This document shows positions 33,037-43,990 of a stretch of DNA of 64,000 bases, in pieces. The stretch's first letter is position 1, and every line of letters starts with the position of its first letter. The position numbers and the translations under genes are program-made. The notes under the pieces were generated by a model, which had not been told where the DNA came from, made no database searches, and saw only the letters and a program-made list of their open reading frames with translations. Source of the stretch: Opisthocomus hoazin (Eukaryota > Chordata > Aves > Opisthocomiformes > Opisthocomidae); assembly GCF_030867145.1 (NCBI RefSeq), contig NC_134433.1:16217896-16281895 (forward strand), given 5' to 3'.

Positions 33037-33240
33037 GGACTGTCGGGCGCGGCGCCGCTCCCCGCGCCGGTGCCCGGAGCAGGCCCCGGCCCCGGCCCCG
33101 GTCCCGGTCCCGCCCGCCGCGCCGAGCCCCACGTGCAGCCCGGCCGGGCCGGGACATGCAGCGGCTCCCGCCGCCCCGCCCGCGCGCCACGCCCCTCTCG
33201 CGAGAGCCTCCTCCCCGCGCGCGGCGCCTGCGCAGTGCGC
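33037..33240 (-). other. AKAP1: AKAP1 exon 1 (5' UTR, 5' end inferred)
   Basis: The 3' boundary is a strong donor, CAGTCC|GTAAGT. It is the only good minus-strand donor I see in the island and would splice to the exon 2 acceptor at 16005. The 5' end is placed about 60 bp downstream of the CCAAT box and is approximate. It contains a G-rich repeat at 33120-33081. Confidence 0.6.
33081..33120 (-). repeat. GGGGCC-type G-rich repeat in AKAP1 5' UTR
   Basis: On the transcribed-sense strand it reads GGGCGGGACCGGGACC and then three GGGGCC units, giving seven runs of three or four G within 40 nt. This fits the G-quadruplex pattern. Confidence 0.75.
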
Positions 33241-33720
33241 CCGCCGCCGGTAGCTGAGGGGAGCGGCGCGCCCGGCTCCGGGTTCCGGCCTGGTCCCATT
33301 GGCGCGGCTCGGGGCGGGCGCTCGGTCCGCCGCCCCCTTCCTCCGCTCCTTCTCCTGCGCTCGGTGGAGAGGGGGCCGCGCTCTGCCTGAGGCGAGCGGA
33401 GCTGAGCCGGGCCGCCGAGGCCCGGTCAGCACCTGCCGCGGCGGCGAGGCCGGGCCTTGTGGTTTTCCTAAGTCCCCGGTCCAGCGCCTCGCCCGGCGGC
33501 AGAGCGCGGGCTGCGGTAATGGCGGGTTCGGCCCGGCCCGTCTGGCGGCCCGCTCCGCCCCGGGGCCCGCCGGGTGCCGCGCCGCCTCCCCGCGTAGCGG
33601 CCGGGCCTGCGGCCTGCCCCGCTGCGGGGCCTCGGCGGGCTGAGTCACCTCCCCGCAGCGCTGGGAGCGGCTCTCAAGGGCCGCGTCTGAGCACTCTCCT
33701 CCGCCCCAGCCGCTGAGTCC

Positions 33721-36700
33721 TGTCCTCCGCCGGGATCACCAGGTTCCTCAGCCCCGGAGCCAAAGCTCTTGATCTCCTGACAGAGCCCGACACTGCTAGC
33801 TGCCACCGTGCTGGTCAAACGAGTCAACAGAGGTGAATCTGCTTCATAAGAAGTTCCAGGCAGATGCTGCGAGCGCTTAGATGGTGGCAAAATGTCAGGC
33901 AGTAAGCAGATGGACTGGCAAGCAGCCGCAGCAATGCAAGTTTGGAGCTGCCGTCTGCCCGGGCTGCACCAGAACGAGAGATGAAAATCTGTGTTCAGGC
34001 GAGGTTACTGCTTAGCTGCAGTCACACAAAGTTGAAGTTAATGGAGACTTTTGTTTTCATCTTGTTAAATACTTGCAACGTTTCTCCCTAGAGCTTTTTT
34101 CATCCTTAAAGAAAATATGGTGTGTAAATGATTTGTGTCCTGAGGAATCCCCAGGGCTTGCGGGGGAATACGTGGTAGAAAAGCGTGGTCTGTCGTTGCT
34201 GGCACTGGCACGCGCTTTGGGGTGCCAGGGCCTGTTTGACAGTAGCTTGAAGGACAGCTCTGGGCAAGTCACTTGGAGGAGACTGTGGGAAATTGTTGTA
34301 GTTATTCTAAGGAGCCTGGGAGGTGGCACAGCAGGCTGGTACGAAAGAGGAAAAGGATGTGGGGTGTGGCTCGAGCAATCTGAGAAGCAGCCATGCCCTG
34401 GGAGAAGTTCTGCGCTGACCTTGATGGGGAATCGTTGTTGATTTCTGTGTTAATAACCTGGGAGGGGGGAGTTTGGCCCCCGCACGTGGTGTGTGCAGGA
34501 AGAGCAGTTGGGGAGTGGCGTGTCTACTCCGCATAATCCAGCACGGTTGCATGGAAAGGCATGAAATCACAGGAGTCAGCTGCGTCTGGGTGCTTCTCCT
34601 TCCCGGGCAGCCTGGCACTGTGTTGGCATCTGCTGCCTCCGGGCCCTGGGACGCTGCGGAACCGGCACCTTTCCAGGATTCGGTTCTGCGGCGACGAGGA
34701 CGCTGTTCGTGGTTTGTCACTGGACCTGTGTATTTTGTGGTGACAGAGACGGCTCTGGATTTCCCAGCGGAACAGCTTAGGTTCCTGTTGTATCTTTTGG
34801 AAACTTGGAGGCAAAGTCAGGGGGAAGAAATAGGCCAGGGAGAGATGGCTCATGCAAGCATGCATAGGGGCAAGAAGACGTAGCAGGGAACAGCAGAGCA
34901 AGGTGAAGTGAGGCTACAAACCGGAGTAATTCCTGGTGGTAACCAGTGGGAGCTGCAGCAGTGTAGGAAAGCGTCGGTCTCCTTGCAGCCTGCGTACCTG
35001 TGAAAGCCTGATCTTCCCTTTCATCTAGAGTTAATAGATTACTCCAAAATTAGCCTCCTTTTTCCAGTAACCAAGTCTTTAATTCTGCAGAGCCTTTTCC
35101 GTTCCTCTGAGCTTGCCCGGCTGTTAGCAGCATGCTCTGCGCTATGTAGTGATGCAGGAAATCTCCTGTTGTAAACACCTTACCAGCGGGGCACCAGGGC
35201 GGTTTTATTGGCCTAACCAACTGGGCTGGCTGGAGCTGAACCTGCTCAGTTGTTTACTTACACATGTATGCAGCAAGCAGTTGCTACATTAGTGTAAATG
35301 AGTAACTTGGAAAAATCACAGCATCATGTCTGAGCGGGGTTGTCCTTCCTAAATTACTAATTTGTGTAAGTATTTTTCTGTGACAAGTTCCTGATGTGCC
35401 TCAATCTTTTTGTCTAGAGCGGTGGGAAATGGGTAACAAATATCTGCTTAAAGACTACAAACATGAAGCAGAAAAAATACAACAGCGGTAAGACTTTGCC
35501 CTTTTAATGTCTTTAATCTGAAGATCTCAGGAGTTTGTCTGTTAAGAATTCCCCCAACTGATGGCCATCCGGGACTGTTACAGTTGGGCAATTTGGGCGT
35601 TTATGATGCCTGAGCGTAAGATGACGAGAGATGTGTCCAAGGTCACAGCCAGCCCGAGGCAGACACGCGTGGTGACCATAAACATTTTAAGCTCTCGGGG
35701 CAAAACCAGTATCTTGCTCTGTGTGCAGTGCATAGCTGAGCTCTTACAGCAGTCAAAGTCCATAAGCTTTACTATAAAGAAAAATATATTCTACTGAGTA
35801 ATAACAAAATTATACCGATGTCAAATAAAACAAACACTGCTAACAGAACGATGAACTGCTTCCATGGCTGACAAGCCACGTTCTTCTTACAGAAACAGTT
35901 CATGTCTCTGAATTTTTCATGAGTGGGAAGCAGCTTTCTAGCCTGCTAGTTCAATTTTCGTGATGATTTAAAAAGCAAATAAATGTTCCCAGCAAGAAAA
36001 ATTGGCACCATACAAATTAAAGGGATGACTGAAAAGGAGAAGAGAACAGGTAAGGTACGTCAGCATCCCCGAGGCCAATTTATTCTTCTTTGTTGTAAAT
36101 TACAGGTATACCCATGAACATCTCCAACAGACCTGGAAAATGAAGGCCAGCAGAGGTGTACTCGTCGAGCTGCTTTGCAGGGTCTCTGATCCAGTGCTGC
36201 AGTAGTTCCCAGCGCTCGGCGTGAGTCTGGTTTCGTGTCTGTACGCTCCTCCTGCGTCGCAGGGGCACGTGGCTGCCAGCATCCCGCTCCACGGCCAGCG
36301 CTGGGGCAGGGAGCTGCACTGGCGAGGGCTGGGTCGCTTCCGAGCGCCGCGCCGGCCTCTGCGGGGCTGGCTCTGAGCAGCGCGGCTGTGTTTGCACTGC
36401 AGCTGGTGCAGCAGGTAGCAGCGATTTTTCCCTCTCTCAGGAACTGTGTGAGACCAGGGTTTAAAAACAGGGACGGGCCCAGCTGGAGGCAGAGCGGAGG
36501 AGAATCGGCCCTTGGAGACAAAACGACGCAGCGCAGCCTTCGGAAGGACCGAGCGCGCAGAGCTGGCGATGGCCCCTTCTCCCCTTTCGGTGAGCGTCTC
36601 TTCACGTGAGTACTTCAACATACAGCGGGATTCGGCAGCACAGAGACAGCCTTTGCTTCTTGATCCCTGCTGCACGGAGACTTGGATGCTAAGAGTTTTG

Positions 36701-39189
36701 GGAAATGCAGAAGTTCCTTCCCTCGCTGTGCTGCGCTGCCCCACCCACCCCAGTGGCCTCCCTCGCGTCTGTGGTGTGGGGCCTTGAAGCCGTTGTCTGT
36801 TTTGCATTTCTCCCAACCAGCCTCCTGTTTGGCTCTGCGCCGCTGTTCTGCGCTGTCTCTGGCCCACGCTCAGTCATGCCTGTTCCTGACAGCTGGGTGG
36901 GTCTCTCACACCACGCAGAGCTTTTCCTTGTGCCCTCTTTGCCTGTGCTACCACTGTGAGCAGAGCCGAAAGCCTCCTTTTTTCCTTGCCTGGTACTGCA
37001 CGAAGTGGACTCCAGGCTTCTCAGAAATGAGAAGGGCTGTCAGGCCGGGAGGGGCGGGGGGCAGTTAGGAAAGGGAAAGGGGAAAACCCCACGGCTGATA
37101 CTGCAGGGAGCTGGGGAGCACAGCCAGCAAGTGGGGGAACTTCACAGAAAGCAAACAAGGGCAAAGGGAACGGAGCCCGGGGCGGGTGAGGCAGAGGCAC
37201 CCGCTTCTGTCTGGAACAAATGGAGCTGCAGGGAGTGGGGCTTGGAAAACTCACTCCCCGCCAGGCCTGTCCCAGATCCGCCGCTTCTGGACCCATTTCG
37301 ATCGCCTGTGTCGCAGGCGCAGAGGAGGTCTGGATGACCAGCTCTGCTTGGGTTTATGCCATGTGTTCTACTGAGTGCCCGGCTCTCCCAGGCAGACCTC
37401 GCTCTCTAGGTACGCTAACCAGGGGTAGAAGCAGTGGAACAGGTACCTCGAGTTTTTCTGAAGGACAGTATGCTATGAGGAAAAAAAATTAAAACACAAT
37501 TTAATAGTTCCGTGGGATTTTCTTGAAAAAAGTTATCACTATTTATAGCACTATCATTTGAATATCCCTAAAGATGCAGTCATCAGACTTTTTTTCATTA
37601 CTGCTTTGAAGAACAAACCTGTACTTGTTCCAACAAGTCGCATCATGGGAGATGTTGTTCTGCACTCTCCACCCACACAGCCCTGGGATTTATTGTCATC
37701 TGAGAGCTTGTTAAACACAGCCGCAGTCACTGAAGACACCCATGTTCCAAGACACACAGGATTCGCACCTGTAAATCATGAACCATAGTAGTGGGAAAAG
37801 ACCATCATGCTCTGAGAGGGGTCGGTGGCACTATTCACAGCTGCAAGAGGTTGGCTTTAGTTTTTAGTTCTGCAACGCTGAACGACTGGTCACATCGTAT
37901 CTGTTTCGGTTCGGGGGTTTGCTGTCCACCTTCCCTATAGGGATGGGCCTAAGGGGCAGGTAGAAAAGTAAAAAGCATTTGGCAGTCTCGGAAGGGACAA
38001 ACTTGCAGAAGAATTGAATCCTGTGGTAGGACGGAAGGGACCAGACATGGTCGCTGGAGCAGCAGTTCACCGGTGACAGCGTGCGGGCACCCACAGGGAT
38101 GGCTCCAAGCCCCTTGGGGGGCAGCCACAGCCAAGAGGACATGGTCTCCCTCTGACCGCGCAGCATCTCGCTGTGACACAGGGCAGCTGCTTCCCTTCAC
38201 GCCCCATGCATTTTCCTAAGCCCGCTGCTCGGCGCGGCGGCCGGAGATGCTGATGCTCGCAGCGAGGCATCGCGCTCATCCCAAGATCCGTGCCGTGGTT
38301 TCCCCCAGGGGCAGCATCCCACCAGCCTCGGGAGAGGCCGTGCACTTCTGCTGTTTGTGCACGGTGGTTCAGTGTGCTTAGTAACATCTCCTATCAAGGG
38401 AATTACAAGTTTAGTACAAAACTTCTCGGATATCTAAAATCTGAATATTGTGAAGACTTATTATTCCAAGCCAGAGGTATTTGGAAATATTTATGCCAGT
38501 CAGAGAGAGAAAATACTGAACTCCTAATATTTAGGAATTACCCACTCACATTATGGGTCAGCCTTACTGCCTGGGATTAACAAGCTCCTTTCTCTTCCTC
38601 CTCGTGCAGTTTTGCCCTGCTTAACTCTAGAACAGAATTTATGCCCCCACATCAAGAAAGTTCCGAGTTTTTATTTTTTCCCCTTTGTAAAATACTTTAG
38701 CAGCACCAGCGTCAGCTAGGCAGGGATGTTGAAGCTGTCATTCTAAGACAGAACTGCTGGCTCCAAAGGTGCATTTTTTCCCCTAAGTACAGCTTTTCCA
38801 ACTGCATAAAGCTGTAACTAAAATAGAATTCTTTCTCCTTTCATTCCCTCCCTGTGGCTACACTGTATTTTGGTGATCTCCAGTAGCCAGGAAGCTCAAC
38901 CGTCCAAAAGAGGAACTCTGAGAATGTTTGTAGCAGCAGTGATTTCACGCTCCCGTAGGGCTCCCCGCGCTGGGCAGTGCCGCTATTTCTGATTTAGGAT
39001 TAATGAACATTTCCTCTAAGGTAAAGAAAATGTGCTCCTGATATTTAACAGTTCGGGAACTGCAGCTCGTCCGTTCACGCGATCCCTGCCCGTGAGAGGA
39101 GCGCTGCGGAGCCCCCGCGCCCGCCTGCCTTCAGCTGCGCAGGCCTAATGCTGCGGTCGGTGCGCAGGAACAAGACGATGTCGCAGAGG
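33721..39189. other. Intergenic region between AKAP1 and NF1
   Basis: I find no coding exon of a known gene on either strand. The longest open frames (minus 36060-36605 and 36100-36867, plus 36682-37068) overlap one another in GC-rich sequence and resemble nothing known. One splice-bounded plus-strand candidate is at 35417-35486. No repeat family recognised. Confidence 0.55.
35417..35486 (+). other. Candidate plus-strand exon, possible divergent transcript
   Basis: A stretch bounded by CTTTTTGTCTAG on the left and CAGCG|GTAAGA on the right. It contains ATGGGTAACAAATATCTGC, which begins a short frame MGNKYLLKDYKHEAEKIQQR that runs into the donor. I recognise no family. Splice-site quality is the only evidence. 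It could be a noncoding transcript starting in the AKAP1 CpG island. Confidence 0.25.
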
Positions 39190-39207
39190 GAGTCAATGCA
39201 GTCACGC

Positions 39208-39213
39208 TTTAAT
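39208..39213 (-). terminator. Candidate distal NF1 poly(A) signal ATTAAA
   Basis: ATTAAA on the minus strand at the end of an AU-rich block, followed by a change to GC-rich sequence below 39190. This is the most distal good candidate. Confidence 0.35.
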
Positions 39214-39887
39214 GTGTTTTTACATCCTTTCACGATTCGCAAAGCCAGAATATAAGTACTTATACATTTTTTAATAGGAAAGTAATATATTCCTTTAAAA
39301 GAAAAATAGATTTGATTAATCATTTGTCATAAAAGTTGCCTGACAGTTGAAACTTGTTCAAGCTTCTAAGCTAGAAAAGCTCAAATAGACAAATTCTACT
39401 GAAATGTTCTTTAAAGACCAAGCAGCTGTTTTATTAAAATATTAAATTTACATTTTAAAAAGAAATACTCTGATGCATTATTCAGTTACGATAATCTTAT
39501 TGAAGTGACACGAAATTCATGACAACGGACTTTACTCATTCCATGCTCTGTCCTCAGTTATCCACAGGCAATCGCTTCTGCCATTATTTGGAACTGTGCA
39601 AGATCACGCACGCACTCAGAGAAGCGCCCTTGGGAAAGACCAATCCGAGACCCCGCATTGCAACTCGATTCTGATTTTCCCCAGAGAAAGGGGCTTTTCA
39701 GGTCTGGGACGAGCGCTGGATCCAGCGCGGGCTGCGCGGAGGCCCCTGGGTCGGACCCAAAGGACCCCCCCCCAACCTCCGGTCACACGAAACGGAGAGA
39801 GGACTGCAGAGCACACCGACCTCATCCCGCAGCACCAGTGAATGACCTTCGAACAACGTGAAGCAGGTTGAATTTACATTTTACTTC

Positions 39888-39909
39888 AAAAAAAAAAAAA
39901 AAAAAAAAA
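39888..39909 (+). repeat. Poly(A) run of 22
   Basis: 22 consecutive A on the plus strand, reading as oligo-U in the NF1 transcript if the 3' UTR extends this far. Confidence 0.9.
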
Positions 39910-42322
39910 GGGAAAGTACATACATGAGGGGAAAATGGGGCGAACAATTCTCGGAACCCAGGCTTCCAGCGTTTGCACCCCCAGGCGCCAGCTGCCCCGG
40001 GGCAGCGGGGCTCCTGCCAGCTGTCGCACACTTGCTCACAACAGGAACAGGATTCTGGATCAAGGAAACATTTGCAAAGTGGAGGCCCAAATGGAAATAG
40101 TAAGATATACACAGTGTAAGTTTATAGTACACAGCATTTTTTTTTTAAATGATGTAACGCAACAGCAGGAAGGAGTAGTAGTAGTTAACAGTTACTAACA
40201 CTAATCAAATTTGTATGTTATACATATACAGCAACTAACTGCTTTACAAAAAAAGCAAAATAATACAATATATTGTCACATGTATTTACAGTGTAGTAAA
40301 TATACTTTTCTGTCAAATTTTACACAAAAACTATTTACAGGTGAATATACTGCATTAAAAAAAAATTGTGGGACCAACACTAAAAGTGACTTTCTGTGGT
40401 AAGTTTGTTGCATAACAATAAGACGTGCTTCATTACATTAAAAAAAAAAAAAAATTAACCTTAGAATGAAACAGAACAAAGCCCTAAACCCTACAACCCA
40501 GTTAGGAATCGAGCACTGGAAGGCTCCTGGGTGCTCAGTCCACAATACTCACCGACAGGCTTCCCGCTCGTGGAAACCTCATGCACGTTAAAGCAGAAAC
40601 ATTGGCATCATTAACAGGTAGGTTATGCACTATTCAAATACTACTGAATTATCTTTAAGTCAGGGAAAATACAAACACAAACAAAACGTTAATCATCTTT
40701 ACAGTACTTAACTGTGGTTAGTGCGTAACGGTAACGCGTTCTGAACAGGGGTGTCAAACGTACAGTCCCCGTGACGTAGCCGTCTGGTCCACACGTTCAG
40801 ATCGGGTGTTTCTACATCTAAGTTCTCCTTTCAGCGCACGCAGACTCCACGGCTGCAGCAGCGGCTGCCCCATCGTCCGCAGGCTGCCGGGAGCAGCGAC
40901 ACGAAGGCCGAACTCCCGGATCTCTCCCCCTCGCCAGGTCAGGTCTCACCTCGCCGTCACCGGCAGCGACCCGCTGCTCCCGGCGGGAATGGAGCAAGGG
41001 GATGCGGGGCAGGCGGGAGCGGGAACGGAGAGCGGTGCTCCGCGGGACGGAGCGGAGCAGCATGGAGAATACTCAAAAGAGGAGAAGGGAACAAACAAAG
41101 GAGGATGTGCGAAAGAAAATGGAAAGGCAAACCAGTGGCTGCGGCAGGGAGCAGGCCAAGTGACGAGCGCGACAGTAAGGCACCGAACACCTACTCACTG
41201 ACAGAGGGCAGTCACTAAGGAAAGGCCGTGCTTCCCCCTTGGTCTGAGCACACGCTTCCCAGCGGCTGGCACTGCGAGACAACGGTCCTGCGTATCGGCG
41301 CGCACCTGACCCTGAATTGGACCTCGGCCACCGACTGTAACTACACCCAACCTCAGCCCCCGCTACCCAACGTGTGTGACACCCCTGCTCTAAGAACGCT
41401 CAGGTCCTCTCGCTGAACCACACAGTGAAAACACCAAGTGACTCTCCCTCCTTCCAGGAAACAGAATAAATTCAATTTTGTCGACTTGCTTCATGAAGAT
41501 AGCAGTTTTTGTCAGCTGGGACTGAGAGCCTGGAGTAGTTCTAGTTCCCATGTGAAAGGTAATTTTAATCACTGCCCACTCTGAGTTCACATTATATGTA
41601 TTTCAAAGAATGCGTTCCTTCTAATTTAGGGACACTTATTTTTTTATACAGGTAACGCAAAACACTGAAAAAGCTGCTCTCAAATGCACCCAGGCCAAAC
41701 AAAACGGATTTGGTCATTCATCTGGAATTACTACTGTTTAAAGAAAATCTGCTCGTAGCAGAAACAACGGAAAGCTGTATTGTTCTAACAGCAAATTATG
41801 TTTACAAGAAACTCCTTCCTCCTCCTACCTACAAATCTTCAGGCTTCTACAATTCATTGTCTTCAGCACCACAGAAAGGGCTGGAGTTCGCTTGACTCAG
41901 CAGAACCAAGCGCAAACCGCAGCGACGCTGCAGGCGGCTCCCCGCAATCTGACGTACGAGGCGAGAACGATTTTACCTCGGCGCCTCCCCGAGCTCCACA
42001 CGCGCGGCAGCGCAGGGCACGGCCCGAGTCGCTGCTCTGCTCCCACACTCACTCCGAGCCTCCCAGTCCCTGTCAGAGCTCTGACCAGCCCAGTAACCAC
42101 GCTTCCACTGCAGCTCCTACACGGCCAGGAATAAAAACGTTTGGTTAATTGCACAAGTCTTCGTATTTTTTCCAAAATCTCCAACTCAAGACTGCTAATT
42201 CTAAGTTTTCCTCTTCTGGCAAACTATTTGCATATTAAGTATGTGTTCATAGTTTTTCCAGGACTGTAAACAAATTAAAGAAATTAAATTGTTATTTTAT
42301 GAATCAATACAATAAAGGTATT

Positions 42323-42328
42323 TTTATT
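42323..42328 (-). terminator. Candidate proximal NF1 poly(A) signal AATAAA
   Basis: AATAAA within an AU-rich block about 1.5 kb after the stop codon. Another AATAAA lies at 42474-42469. Confidence 0.35.
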
Positions 42329-43847
42329 TACATAAATGTTACATTGTTACTGTGTGGATACATGTGAATGATGTGCTCTATCAATGAAACCGGAACACTT
42401 CGTTGTACCATTCTCTAATAGTTTAGCTGTGGAGTTTGATTTACTGACAGCCACTAACACTAGAGGGTTTTATTTTACAGAGCGGATATACTTTTTTCCT
42501 TTAACACCACTCCGGGACCGTTAGTTTCTGTCATACAGCAGGGATCTGAAATGGGGCAGCTGGAGCGCTCCTGAGCAGGAGCCCACGCAGCCTGGCGCAG
42601 GCTCCGCTCGCCATCGTCTGCGGCACCCCCGGCGCAGCCTGTTCTCGTGGTCGTCCACGTGGCTGGTGAGTCCTTCACAGTGACAGCGATTTCAGCTTCG
42701 TGCAGCCCTCGAGTGCGAGCCCTCCCAAACCGGACCCCCGGAGAGCTCTGCGAGGCGGCCATGGCTGCCGCCGGCTGCGCGGGCGCTGGGATGGCGCCGC
42801 AAACCTGACTGTGACACAGCGTCAGTTATTTTCAAATTCATGTACCTTACGCAAACGTTACTGTTTTCGTCTCACCACTTGGGCAGCACAAAAGCAGCTT
42901 TGCCAAACACCGTGTCCCAGAGCTGGAGGCCAATTCATCAATTCTCCGCTCCGCGCCCCGCGGGCTGTTCTGCCGAGGCGGCTCAAAGGCGCGTACTGGC
43001 AGGAAGGGCAGAACTAAAGGACGTGCGAAGTGGAAGAAAGAAGCAATAGATCTTCAATTCTGCTACAATGACAGCTTAATAGTCAGTTCTCAGCGACTTT
43101 CTTTCCACTACACAACCTTTTTTAGTGCAGGTAACGTACAGCAAAAAAAAACTGCTTTGGAAAAAAGCCCGTTAGTCCAGTCTGGTAGGCATACGGTCCA
43201 AGTGTGTGGAGCTACGGTCTGGGGAATGGAAGGGGCTCATGCAGCCTCCTTGTCCTCTCAAATTTATTGCTAATTACTCGGAATTTAATCTAATCAACCA
43301 CTTCTGGTTAAGCTCCTTGTACTGTGGCTATCATAAGTTGCTTTTAAATATGGTAAAAAAAAGTCCACAGCTAAAAAACTTACAGGTTTGAAATAAAACC
43401 AGGATGACGGTAACTTCCCGCGGCTCACACAGCCACCACCTCGCCAAGGGCACCAACAGGCCTGAGGACGAACACCTTCCCGAGGAGCAGACACGAACGG
43501 GGCAGGCAACAGCAGCGAGGCAGAACCGTCCGCGGGAAATGGCTTTCGCGTCTGGGCAGGGGACGGTTCTGCAGCGCTAAAGGGCTCCACACCTCCTTCG
43601 GCTACAAAGTCTGTCAGGGTCTACACGAGCGGCTCTGAAACACCGGCTTAAACCAAGAACAGAAGGAAAGAAATGAAGGCATTAAAATTCAGGTCATGTT
43701 TCAGGAGTTGATCATCTGGCAACATGGCTGACAGGGTGGGTACTTTAAAAATTAAGTGCAGCATCACAACCAGGGAGGGCCCTTTGCGAGAGGCCCGCGA
43801 GTGTCAGTCAGTCTCCAACATCAACAAAAAAGAATTAAAATAAACAG

Positions 43848-43990
43848 TCACACAATCTTTTTGATGCTGTGACGTTTGAAACTGCCCGCGCTGCGCTGCT
43901 TCTGCACTTGGCTGGCGGAGCCGTGGCGCATCCTCCCGCCGCTGGCGTGTCCAGCGCTGGGCGAGAGCTCCACGTTCTCCTTGTCGATCC
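43848..43990 (-). CDS. NF1: NF1 last coding exon
   Basis: 143 bp of coding sequence; acceptor TCCGCAG. It encodes [20 protein letters not shown], then [18 protein letters not shown] and IKKIV followed by TGA (43850-43848). It is GC-rich compared with other NF1 exons here. Confidence 0.97.

Larger units (their letters stand above)
32560..33720. promoter_or_regulatory. AKAP1: CpG island and AKAP1 promoter
   Basis: Very GC- and CpG-rich, unlike the flanks. On the minus strand there is a CCAAT box at 33302-33298 and GC boxes nearby (GGGGCGGGCG at about 33311), with no TATA box, as in housekeeping promoters. It lies just upstream of a good minus-strand splice donor at 33036-33031. The island extends well past the AKAP1 start on the plus side, so divergent transcription is possible. 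The long open frames on both strands here are a by-product of base composition. Confidence 0.75.
39190..43847 (-). other. NF1: NF1 3' untranslated region (extent inferred)
   Basis: Starts after the NF1 stop codon. It alternates AU-rich blocks (42180-42480, 40100-40480, 39190-39480) with GC-rich ones (40840-41050, 42540-42790, 43420-43600). Poly(A) signals on the minus strand occur at 42474-42469, 42328-42323 and 39435-39430 (AATAAA) and 39213-39208 (ATTAAA). Mammalian NF1 has a UTR of about 3.5 kb, so a distal end near 39.2 kb is plausible; alternative shorter ends are likely. Confidence 0.5.

Noticed and set aside
32239-33648. Long open frames on both strands (383 and 385 codons) in the CpG island
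   Set aside because: They overlap each other, are dominated by Arg, Pro, Gly and Ala, and resemble no family. Stop codons are rare in GC-rich DNA; the region is a promoter.
36060-36867. Minus-strand open frames of 181 and 255 codons between AKAP1 and NF1
   Set aside because: They overlap in different frames, lack recognisable domains and have no splice context or homology I can name.
33721-39189. RAB11FIP4 or the miR-193a/365 cluster, expected near NF1 in mammals
   Set aside because: I looked for coding exons and for the mature miR-193a sequence or its reverse complement and found neither.
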